Translations under genes and position numbers: made by a program
The notes under the pieces: model-generated
Seen by the model: the letters and a program-made list of their open reading frames with translations, nothing else
Told to the model about the DNA's origin: nothing
Databases searched by the model: none
DNA from: Halobacillus kuroshimensis DSM 18393
Lineage (GTDB): Bacteria > Bacillota > Bacilli > Bacillales > Halobacillaceae
Assembly (NCBI RefSeq): GCF_000425705.1
Contig: NZ_AUDY01000009.1
Span: 248,001-312,000 of the forward strand
Direction of reading: 5' to 3'
DNA: 64,000 nucleotides
In this document: piece after piece, positions 43,079 through 50,963 of the stretch
Layout: every line of letters begins with the position of its first letter
Position numbering within the stretch: position 1 is the stretch's first letter

Positions 43079-44785
43079 ATGACTCAAACGGCTGTCGATC
43101 AAATTAAACAGAACCTTTATGACGTATATGGAAATGAAAAAGGCGAGCGCCTTTACCAAAAAACGCTTGATATTATAGACACCTGCAGGCAGAAGGCCCA
43201 GGCGAAGGACTGGGTGGATGAGCGCGATGTGATGCTGATTACGTACGGAGACTCCATCAAGCAGGAGGGAGAAAATCCGCTCACAACGCTGAAACAGTTT
43301 TTGCAGGAGTATGTCGGGCAGACCATCAATTCGGTTCACATTCTTCCATTTTACCCGTTCACATCGGATGACGGTTTTTCTGTCCAGGATTATCTGGAGG
43401 TCAACCCGGAGCTTGGTGACTGGGATAACGTGCACGAATTGTCCGAGGATTACGACTTAATGTTTGATGCGGTCATCAACCACATTTCAAGAAAAAGTAA
43501 TTGGTTCCAAAATTACCTAAAAGAGGAAGAAGAATACCAGGATTACTTTGTGGAATCCGATCCTTCGCTTGATTATAGTTCCGTTGTCCGTCCGCGGGCT
43601 CTTCCACTCTTAACAAAAGTGGAGCACGCCGAAGGGACAAAATATGTCTGGACCACGTTCAGTGATGATCAGATCGATTTGAATTACGAGAGTGAGGCGT
43701 TATTCGCAGAAGTGCTTAAGATTCTTGCCGCATACGTCCAACACGGAGCGCGTTATCTGCGACTGGATGCCATCGGCTTTTTGTGGAAGCGGCTTGGCAC
43801 AACGAGCATCCACCTTGAGGAAACGCACAAAATTGTTCAAGTGATGCGCCACGTCCTGGAGGAAATCTCCCCGGGTACCATCGTGATTACGGAAACCAAC
43901 GTGCCGCACAAAGACAACATCAGCTACTTCGGGAGCGGACATAATGAAGCGCACATGGTTTATCAATTCCCACTGCCTCCATTAACACTGCACTCGTTTG
44001 TTTCCGGAAACGCCCGCCATCTTTCCGAGTGGGCTGACGCTTTGGAAGACACGAGCGACCATACATCATTCTTCAATTTCCTGGCTTCCCACGACGGTGT
44101 CGGCCTCCGTCCTGTGGAAGGGATTTTAAATGAAGGGGAAGTACAGAGCCTTGCTGATCGTGCGAAGGAACAGGGAGGATTCGTTTCCTACAAAGATAAT
44201 GGAGACGGTACAAAGAGTCCATATGAACTGAATATCAACTATTTAAGTGCGTTGACGAAACCGGAAGAGACGCCTCAGGATGCGGTCGACCGTTTCCTTG
44301 CTGCACAGACGATCCTTCTTTCTGTCAAAGGTGTTCCCGGCATTTACGTTCACAGTCTGCTCGGGTCACTGAATGACTTGGCAGGAGTCGAAGTGACAGG
44401 GAGGAACCGTTCCATTAATCGTGAGAAGCTGGCGGCGGACAAGCTTAAGAAAGACCTCGATACGGAAGGAACTTTACGAAACCGGGTGTTCACGACGTTT
44501 ATGGACAGAATCGAACTTCGTAAACAGCAGAAGGCCTTCCACCCGAACGCCACGCAGGATGTGCTGTTCCTTGATGACCGGTTGTTTACAATCGTCCGTG
44601 GTGGTGAACTTGTTTCGGTTGTGAACGTATCTGAAGAAGCTGTGGAAGTGGATCCGGAAGAGTTTCAGGCTCCATTGCAGTCAGAAGTGTTTGTTGATGC
44701 TTTAAGCGGAGTGTCCTATACGACGGAAGAAAAAATAACGGTCCAGCCTTATGGAGCGCTGTGGCTGAAGGCGGGAGAACAATGA
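43079..44785 (+). CDS. GH13_18 sugar phosphorylase, probable glucosylglycerate phosphorylase
   Basis: A 568-residue GH13 enzyme of the sucrose-phosphorylase subfamily. Catalytic residues are visible: nucleophile Asp230 in YLRLDAIGFLWK, acid/base Glu272 in VITETNVPH, and transition-state Asp339 in NFLASHDGVG. Members cleave an alpha-glucoside with phosphate, giving glucose 1-phosphate. The next gene is a glycerate kinase, translationally coupled by ATGA, which points to 2-O-alpha-glucosylglycerate as substrate, a known compatible solute and a known GH13_18 activity. Sucrose, sucrose 6-phosphate and glucosylglycerol phosphorylases are the other options. ATG 43079 follows GGAGGGG; no signal peptide, hence cytosolic. 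Confidence 0.85.
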   Translation: MTQTAVDQIKQNLYDVYGNEKGERLYQKTLDIIDTCRQKAQAKDWVDERDVMLITYGDSIKQEGENPLTTLKQFLQEYVGQTINSVHILPFYPFTSDDGFSVQDYLEVNPELGDWDNVHELSEDYDLMFDAVINHISRKSNWFQNYLKEEEEYQDYFVESDPSLDYSSVVRPRALPLLTKVEHAEGTKYVWTTFSDDQIDLNYESEALFAEVLKILAAYVQHGARYLRLDAIGFLWKRLGTTSIHLEETHKIVQVMRHVLEEISPGTIVITETNVPHKDNISYFGSGHNEAHMVYQFPLPPLTLHSFVSGNARHLSEWADALEDTSDHTSFFNFLASHDGVGLRPVEGILNEGEVQSLADRAKEQGGFVSYKDNGDGTKSPYELNINYLSALTKPEETPQDAVDRFLAAQTILLSVKGVPGIYVHSLLGSLNDLAGVEVTGRNRSINREKLAADKLKKDLDTEGTLRNRVFTTFMDRIELRKQQKAFHPNATQDVLFLDDRLFTIVRGGELVSVVNVSEEAVEVDPEEFQAPLQSEVFVDALSGVSYTTEEKITVQPYGALWLKAGEQ

Positions 44786-45939
44786 AAATCATTGTAGCGC
44801 CCGATTCTTTTAAAGGATCGATGAGCAGTGCAGAAGCGTGCGAAGCGGTGAAGCACGGACTTAAAGCAAGCGATTCTAGTGTGGAGGTTCAGTCCATTCC
44901 GATGGCGGATGGTGGTGAAGGGACCGTTGAAGCTTTGATGAAGATGTTTGATGGGGAACTGATTGAAGAGACGGTTCATGATCCATTAGGAAGAACAATG
45001 ACTGCCGCTTATGGTTGGATTCCGGAGGAGCGGATGGCTGTAATTGAAACAGCGGCCGCTTCCGGTCTCCCCCTTCTGAACGAAGAAGAAAAAAACCCTC
45101 TTCAAGCGTCCACCTTCGGAACCGGAGAACTGGCGAAAGCAGCGATTGAAAAAGGAGCGGAAACGATCATCCTCGGCCTTGGCGGCAGTGCCACTGTTGA
45201 TGCCGGGAGTGGTTTTTTTCAGGCTCTTGGCGTTCAGTTTTTGGATGACGATGGACAAGAACTGCAGATGAACGGAAAGTCACTCGAGAAAGTTGAAAAC
45301 GTCAAAACAGACGCCTTCAAGCAGAGGGTGACAGGTGTGGAATGGCGGATTGCTTCGGATGTTTCCAACCCACTGCTTGGAAAAGAAGGAGCGGTGACGA
45401 TTTTCGGACCGCAGAAAGGCGCGGATGAGTCGTGCCTGGCCGAGCTCGAGGAGGGCATGACAAGTTATGCCGCTGTGATTGAACAGCATACCGGGAGGAC
45501 CGTCCGTGACAAGGATGGAAGCGGAGCGGCCGGAGGCTTTGGTTTTTCTTTATTCAGTCTGCTGGATGATTACCATGTGGAGAGCGGTTTTGAAATGATT
45601 GCAGAACTCGGAAAGCTGGAAGAGCAGATTGCCGGTGCGGATCTCGTCATTACTGGTGAAGGGAAAGTCGATGCCCAGTCGCTGTACGGCAAAGGGCCGA
45701 TTGGTCTTTCGAGACTGGCGAAAAAGCATCATGTACCGTGTGTCGCTTTTGCCGGCATGATGGAAGGAGACTTGTCCGAAGCGGAGAATGAAGGACTTCT
45801 GGCCGTGCTTCCGATTGTCGACAAACCGATGACACTAAAGGAAGCTGTCAGACAGGGACCTGAACTGTTGAAGCAGGCAGCCCGCCGGTTTATGGATGTC
45901 TATATGTTAGATCAACGAAATGGGGAGAGGACAAAATGA
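44782..45939 (+). CDS. glxK: Glycerate kinase (GlxK/GarK type)
   Basis: A 385-residue class II-type glycerate kinase that makes 2- or 3-phosphoglycerate from D-glycerate and ATP. Signatures: IVAPDSFKGSMSSAEACEA at the N-terminus, PMADGGEGTV near 42, GLGGSATVDAGSG near 133 and ITGEGKVDAQSLYGKGP near 290. It overlaps the phosphorylase stop and the symporter start by ATGA on both sides, so all three are one translational unit. It would carry the glycerate released by the phosphorylase into glycolysis. Confidence 0.95.
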   Translation: MKIIVAPDSFKGSMSSAEACEAVKHGLKASDSSVEVQSIPMADGGEGTVEALMKMFDGELIEETVHDPLGRTMTAAYGWIPEERMAVIETAAASGLPLLNEEEKNPLQASTFGTGELAKAAIEKGAETIILGLGGSATVDAGSGFFQALGVQFLDDDGQELQMNGKSLEKVENVKTDAFKQRVTGVEWRIASDVSNPLLGKEGAVTIFGPQKGADESCLAELEEGMTSYAAVIEQHTGRTVRDKDGSGAAGGFGFSLFSLLDDYHVESGFEMIAELGKLEEQIAGADLVITGEGKVDAQSLYGKGPIGLSRLAKKHHVPCVAFAGMMEGDLSEAENEGLLAVLPIVDKPMTLKEAVRQGPELLKQAARRFMDVYMLDQRNGERTK

Positions 45940-47561
45940 GCAGTTTTACAGTCATTGATTATATCATTTTTGTCGTATATGTACTTGGAACCGCTTTTAT
46001 CGGAGCGGCCTTCGGAAAAAACCAGAAATCGACTAAGGATTATTTTCTTGGCGGAAGAAGCATCCCTTGGTGGGCGATCGGTCTGTCGGTCATGGCGACA
46101 CAGGCCAGTGCCATCACGTTTATTGGGGCCCCGGGGTGGGGCTATGACGGAGGGCTGACGCGGATCATCACGTTCATCAACGTGCCGCTTGCCATGGCCT
46201 TCCTCATTGCGACGATCGTTCCGTTTTTCTATAAAACCGAAGTCTATACGGCCTATGAATACCTGGAACGCCGGTTTGATGTGAAAACGCGTACATTAAC
46301 GGCCGGGCTGTTCCTTATTGCCCGCGGACTTGCTACAGGGGTCGTCCTGTATGCCCCGGCGCTTGTATTGTCGGTCATTACTGGTGTAGACGTCAACATC
46401 ATGATCATCCTCATGGCCGTGATCGCCGTTTCCTACACGGTTCTTGGCGGTATCAGCGCCGTCATCTGGACGGACGTCATTCAGATGGTCGTTCTCTGGA
46501 TCGGTGCCGGCCTCAGTGTATTCATCATCTTCCAGGATGTTCCCGGCGGATGGGGAGAAGTGATGTCGACAGCGTCCCAGACCGGTATGCTTGAGTCGAT
46601 TGATTTCTCTACAGATCTGAGTGTAGAGTACAGCATCTGGGCGGGTGTGATCGGTGGTTTCTTCCTCCATGCCGCTTATTTTGGAACGGACCAGAGCCAG
46701 ATCCAGCGTGTATTGACGAGTAAATCGATTCGTGAAAGTAAGCTGTCTCTTGTGCTGAGTGGTGTCTTGTTGATTCCACAGATGCTGTTGTTCCTGCTTA
46801 TTGGTGTATTGCTCTACATTTTCTATCAATATGCCGGGGATCCGAACATCAACAACTTGAACGAACTGTTTCCGCGTTTTGTTGTGAATGAGCTTCCGGT
46901 CGGTATTTCCGGATTGATCATTGCCGGAGTATTTGCCGCAGCGATGTCCAGCCTGGACTCTGCGCTGAACTCCTTGTCTGCCGTATCGGTCCGTGACTTT
47001 TACAGTAAATTTATGAAGAAAAACCAATCCGAAGAGCACTATTTGAAAGCCTCCCGTTATGCGACGGTATTCTGGGGGATTTATGCAACGATCTTCGCTT
47101 TCTTTGCCGGCAACCTCGGACCGGTGATTGAAGCGGTCAACCAGATTGGTTCCTACTTCTATGGTGCCCTGCTTGGTGTGTTTATCCTTGCGATCTTTAC
47201 GAAGCGTGTCAACGGAACGGGCGCCTTTGCCGGCGTTATTGCCGGAATGCTTGCTGTATGGGCAGTGACCGTTTTTGCAGAAATTTCCTGGTTGTACAAC
47301 AACCTTGTCGGTGCTGTCGTTGCTGTTGCGGCCGGTTACGCCGTCAGCCTGTTATCGAAAGCGCCTCCAAAGGAAAAGCTGGAAGGTCTGACGATCGACC
47401 GGACGAAGAAAGACGTCCAGGAAACCCTGCAGGATCGTGCGGAAGCTGCGGCCTCTGTGGAGGAAGTGGAAGAAGAGAAGAAAACGAAAAGATGGCCGAT
47501 CTACCTTGTCCTTTATTTCTTCGTCGTCTTTGCGTTCCTGATGTATCTGCAGAATTTATAA
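45936..47561 (+). CDS. Sodium:solute symporter (SSS family)
   Basis: A 541-residue sodium symporter with about 13 to 14 helices. SSS signatures include GRSIPWWAIGLSVMATQASAITFIG near residues 38-60 (in two short stretches) and GLIIAGVFAAAMSSLDSALNS near 330, which holds the sodium-site Ser residues. A charged tail precedes a last helix. In this operon it should import glucosylglycerate or a related glycoside or glycerate. Confidence 0.93.
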   Translation: MSSFTVIDYIIFVVYVLGTAFIGAAFGKNQKSTKDYFLGGRSIPWWAIGLSVMATQASAITFIGAPGWGYDGGLTRIITFINVPLAMAFLIATIVPFFYKTEVYTAYEYLERRFDVKTRTLTAGLFLIARGLATGVVLYAPALVLSVITGVDVNIMIILMAVIAVSYTVLGGISAVIWTDVIQMVVLWIGAGLSVFIIFQDVPGGWGEVMSTASQTGMLESIDFSTDLSVEYSIWAGVIGGFFLHAAYFGTDQSQIQRVLTSKSIRESKLSLVLSGVLLIPQMLLFLLIGVLLYIFYQYAGDPNINNLNELFPRFVVNELPVGISGLIIAGVFAAAMSSLDSALNSLSAVSVRDFYSKFMKKNQSEEHYLKASRYATVFWGIYATIFAFFAGNLGPVIEAVNQIGSYFYGALLGVFILAIFTKRVNGTGAFAGVIAGMLAVWAVTVFAEISWLYNNLVGAVVAVAAGYAVSLLSKAPPKEKLEGLTIDRTKKDVQETLQDRAEAAASVEEVEEEKKTKRWPIYLVLYFFVVFAFLMYLQNL

Positions 47562-47573
47562 GGAGGAAAATCC

Positions 47574-48113
47574 ATGACTCACTATCTTCAACCTGTCATT
47601 GAAAAAGAGGAAGCCGTCCAAAAAATGTCCGGGCAGATTCATACAGGCTTATGGAAGAAGCTCAGGAAAACGAAGCAGCTGACATCCATGGAGCAGGTGT
47701 ACATTCCCTTTTTCTGCTTTGATTATAAGGCGGTCACTCACTCGCTTCCTGACGGTCTGGAGGGCCGGATGGCAATCGAGCCGTTAAGCCGCATGAGTGC
47801 GATCTTACCCGTGGATCTTCCTTTGGAAGAAAGCAGCCGGAGCTTTTGGCCGGTGCAGGGAGAAGTGTCGAAGCAGGAAGCCCGTGAAGTGCTGTACTGG
47901 GAAATGTTCTCGAAGGAAAAGCGGCGCGAGAAAATCCAGGTGGAGATTGTGAGCCGTTCTATCGTCTACGTGCCGTACTGGCTCGGTTATATCAAAGACG
48001 GAAAAGGCTATGATGTGCTGGCTCTGGATGGATTGAATGGGAAAGTGGATGTTCCGATTAAAGATACGGTTTTGAGTTATGTATGTGCAGAAGATGAAGT
48101 GAATATGGGATAA
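47574..48113 (+). CDS. Uncharacterised 179-aa protein of the glucosylglycerate operon
   Basis: I do not recognise the family. It is soluble with no signal peptide, rich in Glu, Lys and Leu, with IPFFCFDY near residue 45 and SIVYVPYWLGYIKDGKGYDVLALDGLNGKVD towards the end (two aromatic beta-strand segments). It follows the symporter by 12 bases with a good AAGGAGG site and a terminator follows it, so it belongs to this operon. A role in sensing, regulating or modifying the pathway is possible. Confidence 0.75.
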   Translation: MTHYLQPVIEKEEAVQKMSGQIHTGLWKKLRKTKQLTSMEQVYIPFFCFDYKAVTHSLPDGLEGRMAIEPLSRMSAILPVDLPLEESSRSFWPVQGEVSKQEAREVLYWEMFSKEKRREKIQVEIVSRSIVYVPYWLGYIKDGKGYDVLALDGLNGKVDVPIKDTVLSYVCAEDEVNMG

Positions 48114-48117
48114 AGGA

Positions 48118-48146
48118 AAGGCAGCTCATTGAAGAGCTGCCTTTTG
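48118..48146 (+). terminator. Terminator of the glucosylglycerate operon
   Basis: A perfect 10-bp stem (48118-48127 with 48134-48143) and T run; also usable by the convergent minus-strand gene. Confidence 0.88.
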
Positions 48147-48152
48147 CTTTCC

Positions 48153-49019
48153 TTATTTGTTTTGGATATATTCTTTGACCACTTCATAGACGTAGTCCTG
48201 GTTGGATGCGGCGGTTTCTGGATTGTATTCGCCGCCGTTGGTTTTATTGTTGGAAAGAATGCGGATGCCGAGGTACGGGGTATCGTACGCTTTGGCGATC
48301 TGTGCACCGGCGGCTCCTTCCATCTCTTCTACGCTTGAACCGAAGTTCTCGTGAAACCACTGAATACGGTCGACTTCATTGTTCCATACGTCCGCGGATC
48401 CGATAGTACCTTCCACGACTTTCCCTTCCTTGTGCGTTTCCTTGACCGCTTTGGCTGCTTCCAAAAGGCCTTTGTCTCCTTCAAAGTAGCGGATGTTTTC
48501 GGCATCCGGATCTTCGCCGGCACTTCCTTCAGATGCCATCAAGTCCATCGGAATCCATTCTGTCGGCGCGATACCTTCTCCTTCTTCACGGCTTCCTGTC
48601 TTCAAGGAACCGAGGTTGACCGTTCGTTCTCCAAGTACGATATCAAAAACATTCAATTCCGGATCGTGTCCGCCGGATGTGCCTTGATTGATGATGGCTG
48701 CTGGGGTGAACTTTTCAATAGCCAGGGCTGTGGCAGCGGCTGTGTTTTCCATACCTTTTCCTGTTTTCATGACGATGACAGGGTAGTCATTCACCGTTCC
48801 TTTATAAAAAACAAATGTACCGGATTGTTCCTCTTCTACGTTTTCCAGGCGTTCGGCAAAGTTCTCTGCCTCAATCGGCATCGGGCCCTGAATAAGGATG
48901 GGCTGTTGTGTTTCTTCTTCAGCACTTGCTTCCGCAGGTGCTGATTCGTTGTTGCTGCACCCAGCTAACAAAAAGATAGAGAATAGTACAAAGGTGAGTG
49001 TTCGTGCGAGATAAGACAT
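48153..49019 (-). CDS. Lipoprotein of the nucleoside phosphorylase / MTA-SAH nucleosidase fold
   Basis: A 288-residue lipoprotein: lipobox LLAGC (Cys21), acidic linker, then a purine nucleoside phosphorylase/nucleosidase domain. Visible are KTGKGMENTAAATALAIEKF, INQGTSGGHD and the ribose-site EEMEGAAGAQIA. In cytosolic MTA/SAH nucleosidases the base-binding Asp lies in a following S-D motif; here that stretch is ILSNNKTNGG, so Asn replaces Asp. Asn at this place is found in phosphorylases specific for 6-oxopurines. With the guanine-type riboswitch upstream this suggests a surface enzyme that releases guanine or hypoxanthine from nucleosides for uptake. The assignment to nucleosidase or phosphorylase is open. 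Confidence 0.85.
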   Translation of the reverse strand: MSYLARTLTFVLFSIFLLAGCSNNESAPAEASAEEETQQPILIQGPMPIEAENFAERLENVEEEQSGTFVFYKGTVNDYPVIVMKTGKGMENTAAATALAIEKFTPAAIINQGTSGGHDPELNVFDIVLGERTVNLGSLKTGSREEGEGIAPTEWIPMDLMASEGSAGEDPDAENIRYFEGDKGLLEAAKAVKETHKEGKVVEGTIGSADVWNNEVDRIQWFHENFGSSVEEMEGAAGAQIAKAYDTPYLGIRILSNNKTNGGEYNPETAASNQDYVYEVVKEYIQNK

Positions 49020-49067
49020 ACGTAGACGCTCCTTAGATGTTGTTATCCACGATAACGCCGCCTCTAC

Positions 49068-49110
49068 AAAAAATGCCTGAAAGCAGAAAATGGGTTCTAC
49101 CTTCAGACAT
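49068..49110 (-). terminator. Expression-platform terminator of the purine riboswitch
   Basis: A 15-bp stem with G-U pairs followed on the minus strand by six T (complement 49068-49073), lying between the aptamer and the lipoprotein start. It would end transcription when the purine is bound. Confidence 0.85.
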
Positions 49111-49165
49111 CAACGTTTACATACGCAGCTGGACTGTGCCAATGGGGACACAGGTGTACACATGT

Positions 49166-49238
49166 AACTCGTAGTCCGGTTCTTAAAATGGGAACCAGGT
49201 AGAAACGCTCAGACCGTATTACTGAAAATATACGAGTG
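49166..49238 (-). ncRNA. Purine riboswitch aptamer, guanine type
   Basis: Read on the minus strand the segment has the full purine aptamer: closing stem P1 (ACTCGTA with TACGAGT), P2 (TTCAG with CTGAG) with loop containing ATACGG, the invariant junction GTTTCTACC, and P3 (CTGGTTC with GAACCGG) with a CC-containing loop for the loop-loop contact. The 3' junction reads GACTACG; the C there (position 74 in xpt numbering) selects guanine or hypoxanthine, whereas adenine riboswitches have T. It precedes a terminator hairpin and the nucleosidase-like lipoprotein gene, so it acts as an off-switch. Confidence 0.96.
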
Positions 49239-49262
49239 CGATATGAAATTGGATACGAGTTT

Positions 49263-49291
49263 ACTATAACAGAGTGGATGTTGCTTCACAA
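49263..49291 (-). promoter_or_regulatory. Promoter of the riboswitch-controlled gene
   Basis: Minus-strand TTGTGA (complement 49286-49291) and TATAGT (complement 49263-49268) are 17 bases apart, placing the start of transcription about 20 bases before the aptamer. Confidence 0.7.
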
Positions 49292-49496
49292 CCATAAAAA
49301 CGAATGTTATATCAGTTTATCTTTCAATTGTTCGTTTATAAAGGTTTCTTTCGTGTTTTTTATCTGTTTTTGATATTTTAACTGGTTTTTAATGAATGTG
49401 AACGTTTCTGTTGAGCGAGTGAAGGGAAAGGATAAACATGGTTTAATTTACCAATTTTACACCTTGAAAAGCATTCGTATGAAAGGAGATGAACAT

Positions 49497-50105
49497 GTGC
49501 CGACACTTTTGCTGACTGGTTTTGAACCATTCCTCAGCTTCCCGATCAATCCGACGAAACAGATTGTCCACCATCTTCACGGCAGGCAGATTGGTGGTTA
49601 CCACATTGAAGGGCGTATTCTGCCGGTCGATTATGATACGTCCGGGGCAGAGATCCTATCTCATATCGAAGAGACCCAGCCGGATGTGGTCCTCTCGCTT
49701 GGACTTGCAGCTGGACGGCAGAGCATTACACCGGAAAGGATAGCCATCAACTGGAACGAAAGCAGTGAAAAGGATAACCGTGGAAACAAACCGGACGGAG
49801 AACCGATTCATGAGGAAGGGGCTGATGGCTTGTTTACGACACTTCCAATCCGACAATTTGTGGAAGGTCTTCATGAGAACGGGTATCCGGCTCAAATCTC
49901 GAACACAGCAGGCACTTATGTCTGTAACCATGTGATGTATCAGACGCTCTATCATTTTAAAAAGAGGAAAGAGCACGTCCCTTCAGGATTTATTCACCTT
50001 CCTGCTTCTCATGAACTCGCCGTCCAGCACGGAAAACTTCCCAGCTGGCCGCAGCAGGATTTAACGGCAGCGATCGAATGTGTCATTGAATCCATAGACT
50101 CTTAG
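49497..50105 (+). CDS. pcp: Pyroglutamyl-peptidase I
   Basis: A 202-residue cytosolic cysteine peptidase that removes N-terminal pyroglutamate. Landmarks: LLLTGFEPFLSFPINPT at the start, the catalytic Glu in ERIAINWNE-type region (about 78-86), the Cys in NTAGTYVCNHVMY (about 142) and the His in GFIHLPASHE (about 165). GTG 49497 is the likely start: AAGGAG lies eight bases upstream and the N-terminus then matches the family; the longer frame from 49392 would add 35 atypical residues. Confidence 0.93.
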   Translation: MPTLLLTGFEPFLSFPINPTKQIVHHLHGRQIGGYHIEGRILPVDYDTSGAEILSHIEETQPDVVLSLGLAAGRQSITPERIAINWNESSEKDNRGNKPDGEPIHEEGADGLFTTLPIRQFVEGLHENGYPAQISNTAGTYVCNHVMYQTLYHFKKRKEHVPSGFIHLPASHELAVQHGKLPSWPQQDLTAAIECVIESIDS

Positions 50106-50114
50106 TTGAAGGGA

Positions 50115-50146
50115 GGGCCTGCTTCTTAAAGAGCAGGTCCTTTTTT
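50115..50146 (+). terminator. Terminator of pcp
   Basis: A stem of about 10 bp with one bulge (50115-50125 with 50131-50140) and six T. Confidence 0.8.
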
Positions 50147-50218
50147 ATCTGGGTTGGTTTATGTATGATCGATACAGGAGATAGACCACTATTGTTACAT
50201 TCAGGAGGGAATGATAGG

Positions 50219-50830
50219 ATGCGCCGTTCTTTGTTGTTTATTGGATGGATCCTTTTTATTTTATATGCGGTTTTCCTTGCACCGGATGGGAATCAGGGGT
50301 ATCTGGCTCAGCTGATCGAAATGGATGACCCTGATCCGATGCTCCTTATGGTGTTCAGCTTTTTAGGGATGTACCCGATGGCTTTTGCGGCTTTTCTGCT
50401 TGGGGAGGATGACGCCCGCGTGCCTGCATGGCCGTTTGTGATCGGTTCGTTCATGCTCGGAGCCTTTGCCTTGATGCCTTATTTTTTCTTAGCCAAAAAT
50501 GGCTTGGTTCGGAGGACAAGGACTCCAGGGTGGATCGTGAAAATGCTGAGGTCAAGGGCATTCCTTTTTGTGGTAAGTCTTGGCACAGCTGCCCTGTTTG
50601 TTTATGGAATAACAGAAGGCAGCGCCGGGGATTACGAAATTGCTTTTCAAGTGTCGCAGTTTGTTCACGTGATGACGGTTGATTTCTTCGTCTTGACCGC
50701 ATTGTCTGTTTACGCCATCTACTGGCGGGAGCGGAAGTATGGAAGGGAGAATCAGAGACATTGGATGGGGTGTGTGCCAATTATAGGGATGGCTGCTTAC
50801 CTGATGAGAGTCCAATCCTATGGAAAATAA
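50219..50830 (+). CDS. Uncharacterised integral membrane protein
   Basis: A 203-residue protein with five to six predicted helices. The layout (Trp-containing first helix, ends of helices with Arg-Arg/Arg-Thr clusters) resembles small DUF2834-type membrane proteins, but no firm family can be given. ATG 50219 is chosen because AGGAGGG lies upstream; the frame from 50165 lacks a ribosome site. It stands alone between terminators. Confidence 0.65.
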   Translation: MRRSLLFIGWILFILYAVFLAPDGNQGYLAQLIEMDDPDPMLLMVFSFLGMYPMAFAAFLLGEDDARVPAWPFVIGSFMLGAFALMPYFFLAKNGLVRRTRTPGWIVKMLRSRAFLFVVSLGTAALFVYGITEGSAGDYEIAFQVSQFVHVMTVDFFVLTALSVYAIYWRERKYGRENQRHWMGCVPIIGMAAYLMRVQSYGK

Positions 50831-50862
50831 TAGCTGTTCCTCTATTTTGAGGGACAGCTATT
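50829..50862 (+). terminator. Hairpin after the membrane protein gene
   Basis: A 14-bp stem with one G-U pair (50829-50842 with 50849-50862); the following T tract is short. Confidence 0.7.
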
Positions 50863-50889
50863 ATTATTGAATTTTCTAATAATTATTGA

Positions 50890-50940
50890 TGTGAAGGAAA
50901 AAGTACGGTAGATTAATAGAAACGAAGGAAAAACTTCACA
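50890..50940. promoter_or_regulatory. Repeat array before the RpiR gene, candidate operator
   Basis: A perfect 10-bp direct repeat GAAGGAAAAA (50893-50902 and 50924-50933) has a 31-base period, about three helical turns. It is framed by an inverted repeat TGTGAAG (50890-50896) and CTTCACA (50934-50940). A likely binding site for the RpiR protein encoded next. Confidence 0.55.
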
Positions 50941-50963
50941 CATTCTGAGAAAGGAGGAGGAAG

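Noticed and set aside
46296-47039. Minus-strand open frame of 247 codons
   Set aside because: It lies inside the sodium symporter gene and has a biased, motif-free composition.
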